A stretch of DNA of 64,000 nt. It comes from Utricularia gibba (taxonomy: Eukaryota; Streptophyta; Magnoliopsida; Lamiales; Lentibulariaceae). The translations under genes were made by a program, and so were the position numbers. The stretch spans positions 3,341,669 through 3,405,668 of the forward strand of contig NEEC01000012.1 of NCBI GenBank assembly GCA_002189035.1. The letters run 5' to 3'. The notes beneath the pieces were generated by a model. The model worked only from the letters and a program-made list of their open reading frames with translations. It ran no database searches and was not told the origin of the DNA. Shown piece after piece: positions 48,779-61,900 of this stretch; the first letter of the stretch is position 1; every line of letters begins with the position of its first letter.

Positions 48779-51700
48779 AAGAAAATATGGGTTTTTCGAA
48801 CCCCTTTCCGGCGATCTCATCTTCGTCCGAGGATGCATCAGCTCTGGGTGTGTCCCTACCGACTCGCTCGACTCACGGTGGCCGACGATCGATTGTGACC
48901 GTTTTCGGTATTCGCGATATCTGAAATCATGATGCGTTTTATTGCTGACGTGAAGCATACCGGTTTTCGAGGCGATCTCTTGAACAAGCCGGTCAGCTTG
49001 TGTGTCCCTACCCGCAGCCTTCATCCGAGGACACCAGAGCATCGAATTATCGCCTTATCTTAGCCTTCAGATGTGCCACAAATTGGCCACCACGTTCGCG
49101 ACGATGCGACTCGGAACACGAGAATCGACGCGATTGTGATTTTCGGCACTGCTGCGATCTGGCATACCGTTGGAACCCCGTGAAGTATGGCCGTTTTCGA
49201 GGTCAGCTTCCGTGTTGAAAGCTCTTCGTCCGAGGATGCATCAGCTCTGGAATGTGTCCTACCGCAGCCTTAGCCTGGTGGATGTGCTCAACATTGGCCA
49301 CCACGTTCGCGTATTCGATGCGATATCGGAAAACACGACGCTGCGACCGGCGACCGTTGATCGCTTGCAAAACATCTGCGTTTTATTGGATGACGTGAAG
49401 TATGGGTTTTCGAGGCGATGCTCTGAACAAGCTCGTGGGTGTGTCCCTACCCGCAGCCTTCGTCCGAGTGATGCATCGCACCGTTCGGTATTTCGGCGAT
49501 ATTATTGCCTTCAGATGTGCCACAAATTGGCCACCACGTTCGCGACGATGCGACTCGGAACACGAGAATCGACGCGATTGTGATTTTCGCCGCAAAACCG
49601 TCTTCGAACCCCTTTCCGTGCCGGTGGGCTTCCGTTCGAGAAAGCATCTTCGTCCGAGGATGCATCAGAGCTCGAATTATCGCCTTATATTAGCCTTCCT
49701 ACCCGCAGCAAATTGGCCACCACGTTCGCGACGATGCGACTCGGAACATTCGAGAATCGACGCGATTGTGATTTTCGCCTTGCTGCGCCCATCTGCGTTT
49801 TATTTCCGTGCCGGTATGGGTTTTCGAGGCGATCTCTGAACAAGCTCTGGTGTGTTCCTACCCGCAGCCTCATGGTGGCCTCGCACACCGTTCGGTATTC
49901 GTCGATATCCTGAAATCATTAGCCTTCAGATGTGCCACAAATTGGCCACCACGTTCGCGACGATGAGCGCGGAACATACCGACGCGATTGTGAACCCTTT
50001 CGGTGCCAAAAGTCAGCTGCGTCCGTTTTTGAAAGCTCTTCGTCCGAGGATGCATCAGAGCTCGAATTATCGCCTTATATTAGCCTTCAGATGTCTGAAA
50101 TTGGCCACCACGTGGTCGCGACGATGCGCAGCCTCATGGTGGCCTCGCACACCGTTCGGTATTTCGGCGACGATCCTGATCGAACCGTGATTGTGATTTT
50201 CGGCTTGCGCCGGCATCTTTTTTTTCCGTGCCGTGAAGTATGGGTTTTCGAGGCGATCTCTGAACAAGCTCTGGGTGTGTCCCTACCCGCAGCCTCATGG
50301 TGGCCTCGCACACCGTTCGGTATTTCCGAGCATCATATCCTGAAAACCGTGATGAGTCACGCTTAGCCTTCAGATGTGCCACAAATTGGCCACCACGTTC
50401 GCGACGATGCGACTCGGAACACGAGAATCGACGCGATTGTGATTTTCGAACCCCTTTCCGTCTGCCGGTCAGCTTGGATGTTGAATGGGTTTTCGAGGCG
50501 ATCTCTGAACAAGCTCTGCTCTACCGTTTCGAACCCCTTTCCGTGCCGGTCAGCTTCCGTGTTGAAAGCATCTTCGTCCGAGGATGCATCAGAGCTCGAA
50601 TTATCGCCTTCAGATGTGCCACAAATTGGCCACCACGTTCGCGACGATGCGACTCGGAACACGAGAATCGACGCGATTGTGATTTTCGCAAAACATCTGC
50701 GTTTTATTGGGTGACAAATTGATATCCTGCGAACCCCTTTCCGTGCACCACATCAGTCGAATCCACCACGTTCGCGACGATGCGCGACGATGCGACTGCG
50801 CCGGCATACCGTTTCGAACCCTTTCCGTGAACACGAGTTCGCGACGATGCGAATTGTGATTTTCGAGGCGCGTCGATCCTGATGAGTCACGCTGTCAGAA
50901 AGCATTTTTATCGCCTTATATTAGCCTTCAGATGTGCCACAAATTGGCCACCACGTTCGCGACGATGCGACTCGGAACACGAGAATCGACGCGATTGTGA
51001 TTTTCCTTGCAAAACATCTGCGTTTTATCTGGGGTGGCCTCGCACACGTGACGTGAAGTATGGGTTTTCGAGGCGATCTCTGAACAAGCTCTGGTGTGTT
51101 CCTACCCGCAGCCGGCATATCCTGAAAACCGTCATGGTCTTCGTCCGAGGATGCATCAGGCGCCTTATTAGCCTTCAGATGTGCCACAAATCCACGTTCG
51201 CGACGATGCGACAGGCCGTTCGTCGATATCTGATTCGGCTTCCGAAAGCATATCTTATCGCCTATATTAGCCTTCAGATGTGCCACAAATTGGCCACCAC
51301 GTTCGCGACGATGCGACTCGGAACACGAGAATCGACGCGATTGTGATTTTCGCCTTGCAAAACATCTGCGTTTTATTGGTGACGTGAAGTATGGGTTTTC
51401 GAGGCGATCTCTGAACAAGCTCTGGTGTGTCCCTACCCGCAGCCTCATGGTGGCCTCGCACACCGTTCGGTACCCCTTTCCATCAGAGCTGCCGCGATTG
51501 TATGGGTTTTCAGTTCGGTATTTCTTCCGTGTTGAAAGCATCTTCGTCCGAGGATGCATCAGAGCTCGAATTATCGCCTTATATTAGCCTTCAGATGTGC
51601 CACAAATTGGCCACCACGTTCGCGACGATGCGACTCGGAACACGAGAATCGACGCGATTGTGATTTTCGCTTGCAAAACATCTGCGTTTTATTGGTGAAA

Positions 51701-54700
51701 ATCTGCGTTTTATTGGATGACGTGAAGTATGGGTTTTCGAGCGCCGGTCAGCTCTGAACAAGCTCTCGAATTATCGGTGTGTGCCACAAATGGCCTACCC
51801 GCAGCCTCATGGTGGCCTCGCACACCGTTCGGTATTTCGGCGATATCCTGAAAACCGTGATGAGTCACGCTGCGCCCGGCATACCGTTTCGAACCCCTTT
51901 CCGTGCCGGTCAGCTTCCGTGTTGAAAGCTCTTCGTCCGAGGATGCATCAGAGCTCGAATTATCGCCTTATATTAGCCTTCAGATGTGCCACAAATTGGC
52001 CACCACGTTCGCGACGATGCGACTCGGAACACGAGAATCGACGCGATTGTGATTTTCGCTTGCAAAACATCTGCGTTTTATGGGGTGACGAAAGTATGGG
52101 TTTCGAACCCCTTTCCGAGCGATCTCTGAACAAGCTCTGGGTGTGTCCCTACCGCAGCCTCATGGTGGCCTCGCACACCGTTCGGCTCTGGGTGTGTCCT
52201 ATTTCGGTATCCTGAAAACCGTGATGAGTCACGCTGCGCCGGCCTTATATACCGTTTCGAACCCCTTTCCGCGTTTTATTGGTGACGCCGGTCAGCTTCC
52301 GTGTTGAAAGCTTCGTCGATATCCGAGATGAGTCACGCTGCGCCGGCATACCGTTTCGAGAGCTCGAATTATCGCCTATATATTAGCTTCAGATGTGCCA
52401 CAAATTGGCCACCACGTTCGCGACGATGAGTTTCGCGATCGGAACACGAGAATCGACGCGATTGTGATTTTCGCTTGCAAAATCTGCGCGCCGGCATTTT
52501 TTTCCGATGACGTGTCCGGAGTATGGGTTTTTGGCCACCACGGCGCGACTCTCGACGCGATTGTGACAAGCTCTGGGTGTGTGTTCCTACCCGCGCACAC
52601 CGTTCTCATGGTGGCCTCGCGCACCCCCTTTCCGTCGGTATTTTCGCCGATCCTGAAAACCCTTCAGATGAGTCACGCGATGCGACTCGCCCGCATACCG
52701 TTTCGAACCCCTTTTCGTGCCGGTCAGCTTCCGTGTTGAAAGCATCTTCGTCCGAGGATGCATCAGAGCTCGAATTATCGCCTTATTTCAGATGTGCCAC
52801 AAATTGGCCATGTGCCACAAATTTTTCGGCCCACGTTCGCGACGATGTTTCGGAACACGAGAAAACGTCGACGCGATTGTGATTTTCGCCGAGGATTGCA
52901 AAACATCTGCGTTTTATTGGATGACGTGAAGTGGGTTTTCGAGGCGATCTCTGAACAAGCTCTGGGTGTTCCTACCGCAGCCTCCCTACACACCGCAGCC
53001 TGATGAGTGGCGCCGGCATACCTCGCACACCGTTCGGTAGGATGCATCAGAGCTATCCTCGAAAACCGTGATGAGTCACGCTGCGCCGGCATACCGTTTC
53101 GAACCCTTTCCGTGCCTGCGCCGGCATCCGTTTCGAACCCCTTCCGTGCATCTTCGTCCGAGGATGCATCAGAGCTCGAATTATCGCCTTATTTAGATGT
53201 GCCACAAATTAGCCTGCGACTCGATGTGCCACAAATTGGCCACCACGTTCGCGACGATGCGACTCGGAACACGAGAATCGACGCGATTGTTGGCCACCAC
53301 GTTCGCGACGATTCGCACGAGAATCAAAATCTGCGTTTGGATGACGTGAAGTATGGGTTTTCGAGGCGATCTCTGAACAAGCTCTGGGTGTGTCCCTACC
53401 CGCAGCCTCATGGTGGCCTCGCACACCGTTCGGTATTCGAATTATCGCCTTATATTAGCAGATGTGCCATTGGCCACCACGTTCGAATGCGACTCGGAAC
53501 ACGTCGACGCGATGTGATTTTCGCTCAAAACGCGTTTTATTGCGTGAAGTATGGGTTTTCCGGCAAGCTCTGGGTGTGTCCCTACCGCAGCCTCATGGTG
53601 GCGCAACCGTTCGGTATTTCGGCGATATCCTGAAAACCGTGATGAGTCACGGCGCCGGCATACCGTTTCGAACCCCTTTCCGCCGGTCAGCTTCCGTGTT
53701 GAAAGCAGGATGCATCAGAGCTCGAATTATCCGCCTTCAGATGTGCCACAAATTGGCCACCACGTTCACGAGCTCGAATTATCGCCTTGCAAAACATCTG
53801 CGTTTTATTGGGTGACGTGAAGTATGGGTTTTCGAGGCGATCTCTGAACAAGACCCGCAGCCTCATGGTGGCCTCGCACACCGTTCGGTATTCGGCGATA
53901 TGAAATGATGAGTCACGCTGCGCCCGGCATACCGTTTCGAACCCCTTTCCGTGCCGGTCAGCTTCCGTGTTGAAAGCTTCTTCGTCCGAGGATGCGAGCT
54001 CGAATTATCGATATTAGCACGGCCACCACGTTCGCGAATGCGACTCGGAACACGAGAATCGACGCGATTGTGATTTTCGGCCAAAACATTGCGTTTTATT
54101 GGATGACGTGAAGTATGGGTTTTCGAGCGATCTCTTCTGGGTGTGTCCCTATTGGTGGCCTCGCACGTGAAGTATGGGTTTTCGAGGCGATCTCTGAGGA
54201 TGCAAGCTCTGGCCTGTGTCCACAAATACCACGCAGCCTCATGGTGGCCTCGCACACCGTTCGAACAAGCTATTGGTGGCGCACACCGTTCGATTCGGCG
54301 ATATCCTGAAAACAAGATGAGTCACGTGCGCCCGGCATACCGTTTCGAACCCCTTTCCGTCCGGTCAGCTTCCGTGTTGAAAGCTCTTCGTCGCCAGAGC
54401 TCGAATTATCGCCTTATACCTTCAGTTGCCACAAATTGGCGACGATGCGACTCGGAACACGAGAATTTGTGATTTTCGCCTTGCAAAACATCTGCGTTTT
54501 ATTGGGTGACGTGAAGTATGGGTTTTCGAGGCGATCTCTGAACAAGCTCTGGTGTGTTTACCCGCAGCCTCATGGTGGCCTCGCACACCGTTCGGTTCGG
54601 CGATCTTGAAAACCGTGATGAGACGCTGCGCCCGGCATACCGTTTCGAACCCCTTTCCGTGCCGGTCAGCTTCCGAAAGCATTATCGCCTTATCGCCTTA

Positions 54701-55730
54701 TTTAGCCTTCAGATGTGCCACAAATTGGCCACCACGTTCGCGACGATGCGACTCGGAACACGAGAATCGACGCGATTGTGATTTTCGGCCAAAACATCTG
54801 CGTTTTAATGACGTGAAGTATGGGTTTTCGAGGCGATCTCTGAACAAGTTGGGTGTGTCCCTACCCGCAGCCTCATGGTGGCCTCGCACACCGTTCGGTA
54901 TTTCGGCGATATCCTGTGATGGGTTTTCGAGTGCGATCTCTGAACAAGCTCTGGCCTTCAGTGTGCCACAAATCCACCACGTTCGCGACGATGCCGTTCG
55001 GCATTCGTCGATATCTCGGTCACGCTGCGCCCGGCATACCGTTTCGAACATCAGAGCTCGAATTATCGATATTAGCCTTCAGAATCGCGATTGTGATTTT
55101 CGGCTTGCAAAACATCTGCGTTTTATTGGATGACGTGACGCGATTTCGGTATTTCGTGATTTTTTCCGTGCGGTCAGCTTCCGTGTTGAAAGCGGCTTCG
55201 CGCCTTGCAAAAACACCGTTCCAGATCACGCTGCGCCCGGCATACCGTTTCGCGTTTTATTTTCGGCTTGCAAAACATCTGCGTTTTATGACGTGAAGTA
55301 TGGGTTTTCGAGGCGATCTCTGAACAAGCTCTGGGTGTGTCCTACCCGCAGCCTCATGGTGGCCTCGCACACCGTTCGGTATTTCGGCGATATCCTGAAA
55401 ACCGTGATGAGTCACGCTGCGCCGGCATACCGTTTCGAACCCCTTTCCGTGCCGGTCAGCTTCCGTGTTGAAAGCATCTTCGTCCGAGGATGCATCAGAA
55501 AGCTTCTTCGTCCGAGGATGCATCAGCTTATCGCCTTATCTTAGCCTTCAGATGTGCCACAAATTGGCACCACGTTCGCGACGATCGCCGACGCGATTAT
55601 CTGGGTGTGTCCCTACCCGCAGCCTCATTGGCCTCGCAGCCTTGCAGATGAATTATCGCCTGCGCGACAAAAAACATCTGCGTTGGTATGGGTTTTCGCG
55701 ATCCACCCGCAGCCTCATGGTGGCCTCGCA
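48778..55730 (+). repeat. Largest degraded patch: satellite mosaic
   Basis: About 7 kb of fragmented and re-joined satellite words, with islands of near-normal sequence, notably about 51250-51480, 51540-52080, 53820-53990 and 55260-55500. Fragments join at short shared words (cgaggc, gatgcgac, tcgaac), giving many shortened units. The core block and the gaagtatggg and cctcatggtgg blocks are the commonest survivors. No insert of clear non-satellite origin, no gene and no mobile-element ends are visible. Confidence 0.8.
50218..50225 (+). repeat. T8 run replacing the accgtttcgaacc block
   Basis: The word cggcatc is followed by eight T and then ccgtgcc, so the accgtttcgaacccc stretch of a normal unit has been replaced by a T run. 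Similar events occur at 52497-52503 (seven T, then ccgatg) and 55160-55165 (six T, then ccgtgc). Runs this long are absent from the regular units. Confidence 0.7.
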
Positions 55731-57904
55731 CACCGTTCGGTATTTCGGATATCTGAAAAAGATGAGTCACGCTGCGCCCGGCATACCGTTTCGAACCCCT
55801 TTCCGTGCCGGTCAGCTTCCGTGTTGAAAGCATCTTCGTCCGAGGATGCATCAGAGCTCGAATTATCGCCTTATATTAGCCTTCAGATGTGCCACAAATT
55901 GGCCACCACGTTCGCGACGATGCGACTCGGAACACGAGAATCGACGCGATTGTGATTTTCGGCTTGCAAGATCTGCGTTTTATTGGATGACGTGAAGTAT
56001 GGGTTTTCGAGGCGATCTCTGAACAAGCTCTGGGTGTGTCCCTACCCGCAGCCTCATGGTGGCCTCGCACACCGTTCGGTATTTCGGCCATATCCTGAAA
56101 ACCGTGATGAGTCACGCTGCGCCGGCATACCGTTTCGAACCCCTTTCCGTGCCGGTCAGCTTCCGTGTTGAAAGCATCTTCGTCGAGGATGCATCAGAGC
56201 TCGAATTATCGCCTTATTAGCCTTCAGATGTGCCACAAATTGGCCACCACGTTCGCGACGATGCGACTCGGAACACGAGAATCGACGCGATTGTGATTTT
56301 CGCCTTGCAAAACATCTGCGTTTTATTGGGTGACGTGAAGTATGGGTTTTCGAGGCGATCTCTGAACAAGCTCTGGGTGTGTCCCTACCGCAGCCTCATG
56401 GTGGCCTCGCACACCGTTCGGCATTCTCCGATATCTGAAGATCGTGATGAGTCACGCTGCGCCCGGCATACCGTTTCGAACCCCTTTCCGTGCCGGTCAG
56501 CTTCCGTGTTGAAAGCTTCTTCGTCCGAGGATGCATCAGAGCTCGAATTATCGCCTTATATTAGCCTTCAGATGTGCCACAAATTGGCCACCACGTTCGC
56601 GACGATGCGACTCGGAACACGAGAATCGACGCGATTGTGATTTTCCTTGCAAAACATCTTTATTGGGTGACGTGAAGTATGGGTTTTCGAGGCGATCTCT
56701 GAACAAGCTCTGGGTGTGTTCCTACCGCAGCCTCATGGTGGCCTCGCACACCGTTCGGCATCTCGTCGATATCCTGAAAAGATGAGTCACGCTGCGCCCG
56801 GCATACCGTTTCGAACCCCTTTCCGTGCCGGTCAGCTTCCGTGTTGAAAGCATCTTCGTCCGAGGATGCATCAGAGCTCGAATTATCGCCTTATATTAGC
56901 CTTCAGATGTGCCACAAATTGGCCACCACGTTCGCGACGATGCGACTCGGAACACGAGAATCGACGCGATTGTGATTTTCGGCTTGCAAAACATCTGCGT
57001 TTTATTGGATGACGTGAAGTATGGGTTTTCGAGGCGATCTCTGAACAAGCTCTGGGTGTGTCCCTACCCGCAGCCTCATGGTGGCCTCGCACACCGTTCG
57101 GTATTTCGGCATATCCTGAAAACCGTGATGAGTCACGCTGCGCCCGGCATACCGTTTCGAACCCCTTTCCGTGCCGGTCAGCTTCCGTGTTGAAAGCATC
57201 TTCGTCCGAGGATGCATCAGAGCTCGAATTATCGCCTTATTAGCCTTCAGATGTGCCACAAATTGGCCACCACGTTCGCGACGATGCGACTCGGAACACG
57301 AGAATCGACGCGATTGTGATTTTCGCTTGCAAAACATCTGCGTTTTATTGGATGACGTGAAGTATGGGTTTTCGAGCGATCTCTGAACAAGCTCTGGGTG
57401 TGTCCCTACCCGCAGCCTCATGGTGGCCTCGCACACCGTTCGGCATCTCGTCGATATCTTGAAGATCTGATGAGTCACGCTGCGCCCGGCATACCGTTTC
57501 GAACCCGTTCCGTGCCGGTCAGCTTCCGTGTTGAAAGCATCTTCGTCCGAGGATGCATCAGAGCTCGAATTATCGCCTTATATTAGCCTTCAGATGTGCC
57601 ACAAATTGGCCACCACGTTCGCGACGATGAGTTCGGAACACGAGAATCGACGCGATTGTGATTTTCGGCTTGCAAAAGATCTGCGTTTTATTGGATGACG
57701 TGAAGTATGGGTTTTCGATGCGATCTCTGAACAAGCTCTGGTGTGTCCCTACCCGCAGCCTCATGGTGGCCTCGCACACCGTTCGGTATTTCGGCGATAT
57801 CCTGAAACCGTGATGAGTCACGCTGCGCTCGGCATACCGTTTCGAACCCCTTTCCGTGCCGGTCAGCTTCCGTGTTGAAAGCATCTTCGTCCGAGGATGC
57901 ATCA

Positions 57905-58042
57905 GAGCTCGAATTATCGCCTTATATTAGCCTTCAGATGTGCCACAAATTGGCCACCACGTTCGCGACGATGCGAGCTCGAATTATCGCCTTATATTAG
58001 CCTTCAGATGTGCCACAAATTGGCCACCGTTCGCGACGATGC
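57905..58042 (+). repeat. 70-bp internal tandem duplication
   Basis: The segment from gagctcgaattatcgcc to the end of the core block occurs at 57905-57974 and again at 57975-58042, the second copy lacking two bases in ggccaccg. The join lies where gatgcgactcgg would normally stand and reads gatgcgagctcg. The similar words gcgactcg and gagctcg could have mediated a slip or unequal exchange. Confidence 0.88.
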
Positions 58043-58959
58043 GACTCGGAACACGAGAATCGACGCGATTGTGATTTTCGGCTTGCAAAACATCTGCGTT
58101 TTATTGGGTGATGTGAAGTATGGGTTTTCGAGGCGATCTCTGAACAAGCTCTGGGTGTGTCCCTACCCGCAGCCTCATGGTGGCCTCGCACACCGTTCGG
58201 TATTTCGGCGATATCCTGAAAACCGTGATGAGTCACGCTGCGCCGGCATACCGTTTCGAACCCTTTCCGTGCCGGTCAGCTTCCGTGTTGAAAGCTCTTC
58301 GTCCGAGGATGCATCAGAGCTCGAATTATCGCCTTATATTAGCCTTCAGATGTGCCACAAATTGGCCACCACGTTCGCGACGATGCGACTCGGAACACGA
58401 GAATCGACGCGATTGTGATTTTCGGCTTGCAAAACATCTGCGTTTTATTGGGTGACGTGAAGTATGGGTTTTCGAGGCGATCTCTGAACAAGCTCTGGGT
58501 GTGTCCCTACCCGCAGCCTCATGGTGGCCTCGCACACCGTTCGGTATTCGGCGATATCTTGAAATGATGAGTCACGCTGCGCCGGCATACCGTTTCGAAC
58601 CCTTTCCGTGCCGGTCAGCTTCCGTGTTGAAAGCTCTTCGTCCGAGGATGCATCAGAGCTCGAATTATCGCCTTATATTAGCCTTCAGATGTGCCACAAA
58701 TTGGCCACCACGTTCGCGACGATGCGACTCGGAACACGAGAATCGACGCGATTGTGATTTTCGCCTTGCAAAACATCTGCGTTTTATTGGGTGACGTGAA
58801 GTATGGGTTTTCGAGGCGATCTCTGAACAAGCTGGTGTGTCTACCCGCAGCCTCATGGTGGCCTCGCACACCGTTCGGTATTTCGGCGATATCCTGAAAG
58901 ATGAGTCACGCTGCGCCCGGCATACCGTTTCGAACCCCTTTCCGTGCCGGTCAGCTTCC

Positions 58960-61900
58960 GTGTTGAAAGCTTCTTCGTCCGAGGATGCATCAGAGCTCGA
59001 ATTATCGCCTTATATTAGCCTTCAGATGTGCCACAAATTGGCCACCACGTTCGCGACGATGCGACTCGGAACACGAGAATCGACGCGATTGTGATTTTCG
59101 CTTGCAAAACATCTGCGTTTTATTGGGTGACGTGAAGTATGGGTTTTCGAGGCGATCTCTGAACAAGCTCTGGGTGTGTCCCTACCCGCAGCCTCATGGT
59201 GGCCTCGCACACCGTTCGGTATTCGGCGATATCCTGAAATGATGAGTCACGCTGCGCCGGCATACCGTTTCGAACCCTTTCCGTGCCGGTCAGCTTCCGT
59301 GTTGAAAGCTTCTTCGTCCGAGGATGCATCAGAGCTCGAATTATCGCCTTATATTAGCCTTCAGATGTGCCACAAATTGGCCACCACGTTCGCGACGATG
59401 CGACTCGGAACACGAGAATCGACGCGATTGTGATTTTCGGCTTGCAAAACATCTGCGTTTTATTGGGTGACGTGAAGTATGGGTTTTCGAGGCGATCTCT
59501 GAACAAGCTCTGGTGTGTCCTACCCGCAGCCTCATGGTGGCCTCGCACACCGTTCGGATTTCGGCGATATCCTGAAAACCGTGATGAGTCACGCTGCGCC
59601 GGCATACCGTTTCGAACCCCTTTCCGTGCCGGTCAGCTTCCGTGTTGAAAGCTTCTTCGTCCGAGGATGCATCAAGCTCGAATTATCGCCTTATCTTAGC
59701 CTTCAGATGTGCCACAAATTGGCCACCACGTTCGCGACGATGCGACTCGGAACACGAGAATCGACGCGATTGTGATTTTCGCCTTGCAAAACATCTGCGT
59801 TTTATTGGGTGACGTGAAGTATGGGTTTTCGAGGCGATCTCTGAACAAGCTCTGGTGTGTCCCTACCCGCAGCCTCATGGTGGCCTCGCACACCGTTCGG
59901 CATTTCGTCGATATCCTGAAATGATGAGTCACGCTGCGCCCGGCATACCCGTTTCGAACCCCTTTCCGTGCCGGTCAGCTTCCGTGTTGAAAGCTTCTTC
60001 GTCCGAGGATGCATCAGAGCTCGAATTATCGCCTTATTAGCCTTCAGATGTGCCACAAATTGGCCACCACGTTCGCGACGATGCGACTCGGAACACGAGA
60101 ATCGACGCGATTGTGATTTTCGCTTGCAAAAATCTGCGTTTTATTGGATGACGTGAAGTATGGGTTTTCGAGGCGATCTCTGAACAAGCTCTGGTGTGTC
60201 CTACCCGCAGCCTCATGGTGGCCTCGCACACCGTTCGGTATTTCGGCGATATCCTGAAAACCGTGATGAGTCACGCTGCGCGGCATACCGTTTCGAACCC
60301 TTTCCGTGCCGGTCAGCTTCCGTGTTGAAAGCTTCTTCGTCCGAGGATGCATCAGAGCTCGAATTATCGCCTTATATTAGCCTTCAGATGTGCCACAAAT
60401 TGGCCACCACGTTCGCGACGATGCGACTCGGAACACGAGAATCGACGCGATTGTGATTTTCGCTTGCAAAACATCTGCGTTTTATTGGGTGACGTGAAGT
60501 ATGGGTTTTCGAGGCGATCTCTGAACAAGCTCTGGGTGTGTCCCTACCCGCAGCCTCATGGTGGCCTCGCACACCGTTCGGCATTTCGATATCCTGAAAT
60601 GATGAGTCACGCTGCGCCCGGCATACCGTTTCGAACCCCTTTCCGTGCCGGTCAGCTTCCGTGTTGAAAGCTTCTTCGTCCGAGATGCATCAGAGCGAAT
60701 TATCGCCTTATATTAGCCTTCAGATGTGCCACAAATTGGCCACCACGTTCGCGACGATGCGACTCGGAACACGAGAATCGACGCGATTGTGATTTTCGGC
60801 TTGCAAAACATCTGCGTTTTATTGGATGACGTGAAGTATGGGTTTTCGAGGCGATCTCTGAACAAGCTCTGGGTGTGTCCTACCCGCAGCCTCATGGTGG
60901 CCTCGCACACCGTTCGGTATTTCGGCGATATCCTGAAATGATGAGTCACGCTGCGCCGGCATACCGTTTCGAACCCCTTTCCGTGCCGGTCAGCTTCCGT
61001 GTTGAAAGCTTCTTCGTCCGAGGATGCATCAAGCTCGAATTATCGCCTTATCTTAGCCTTCAGATGTGCCACAAATTGGCCACCACGTTCGCGACGATGC
61101 GACTCGGAACACGAGAATCGACGCGATTGTGATTTTCGCTTGCAAAACATCTGCGTTTTATTGGGTGACGTGAAGTATGGGTTTTCGAGGCGATCTCTGA
61201 ACAAGCTCTGGGTGTGTCCCTACCCGCAGCCTCATGGTGGCCTCGCACACCGTTCGGCATTTCGGCGATATCTTGAAAAGATGAGTCACGCTGCGCCCGG
61301 CATACCGTTTCGAACCCCTTCCGTGCCGGTCAGCTTCCGTGTTGAAAGCTTCTTCGTCCGAGGATGCATCAGAGCTCGAATTATCGCCTTATATTAGCCT
61401 TCAGATGTGCCACAAATTGGCCACCACGTTCGCGACGATGCGACTCGGAACACGAGAATCGACGCGATTGTGATTTTCGCTTGCAAAACATCTGCGTTTT
61501 ATTGGATGACGTGAAGTATGGGTTTTCGAGGCGATCTCTGAACAAGCTCTGGGTGTGTCCTACCCGCAGCCTCATGGTGGCCTCGCACACCGTTCGGTAT
61601 TTCGGCGATATCTGAAAACCGTGATGAGTCACGCTGCGCCCGGCATACCGTTTCGAACCCTTTCCGTGCCGGTCAGCTTCCGTGTTGAAAGCTTCTTCGT
61701 CCGAGGATGCATCAGAGCTCGAATTATCGCCTTATCTTAGCCTTCAGATGTGCCACAAATTGGCCACCACGTTCGCGACGATGCGACTCGGAACACGAGA
61801 ATCGACGCGATTGTGATTTTCGCTTGCAAAACATCTGCGTTTTATTGGGTGACGTGAAGTATGGGTTTTCGAGGCGATCTCTGAACAAGCTCTGGTGTGT

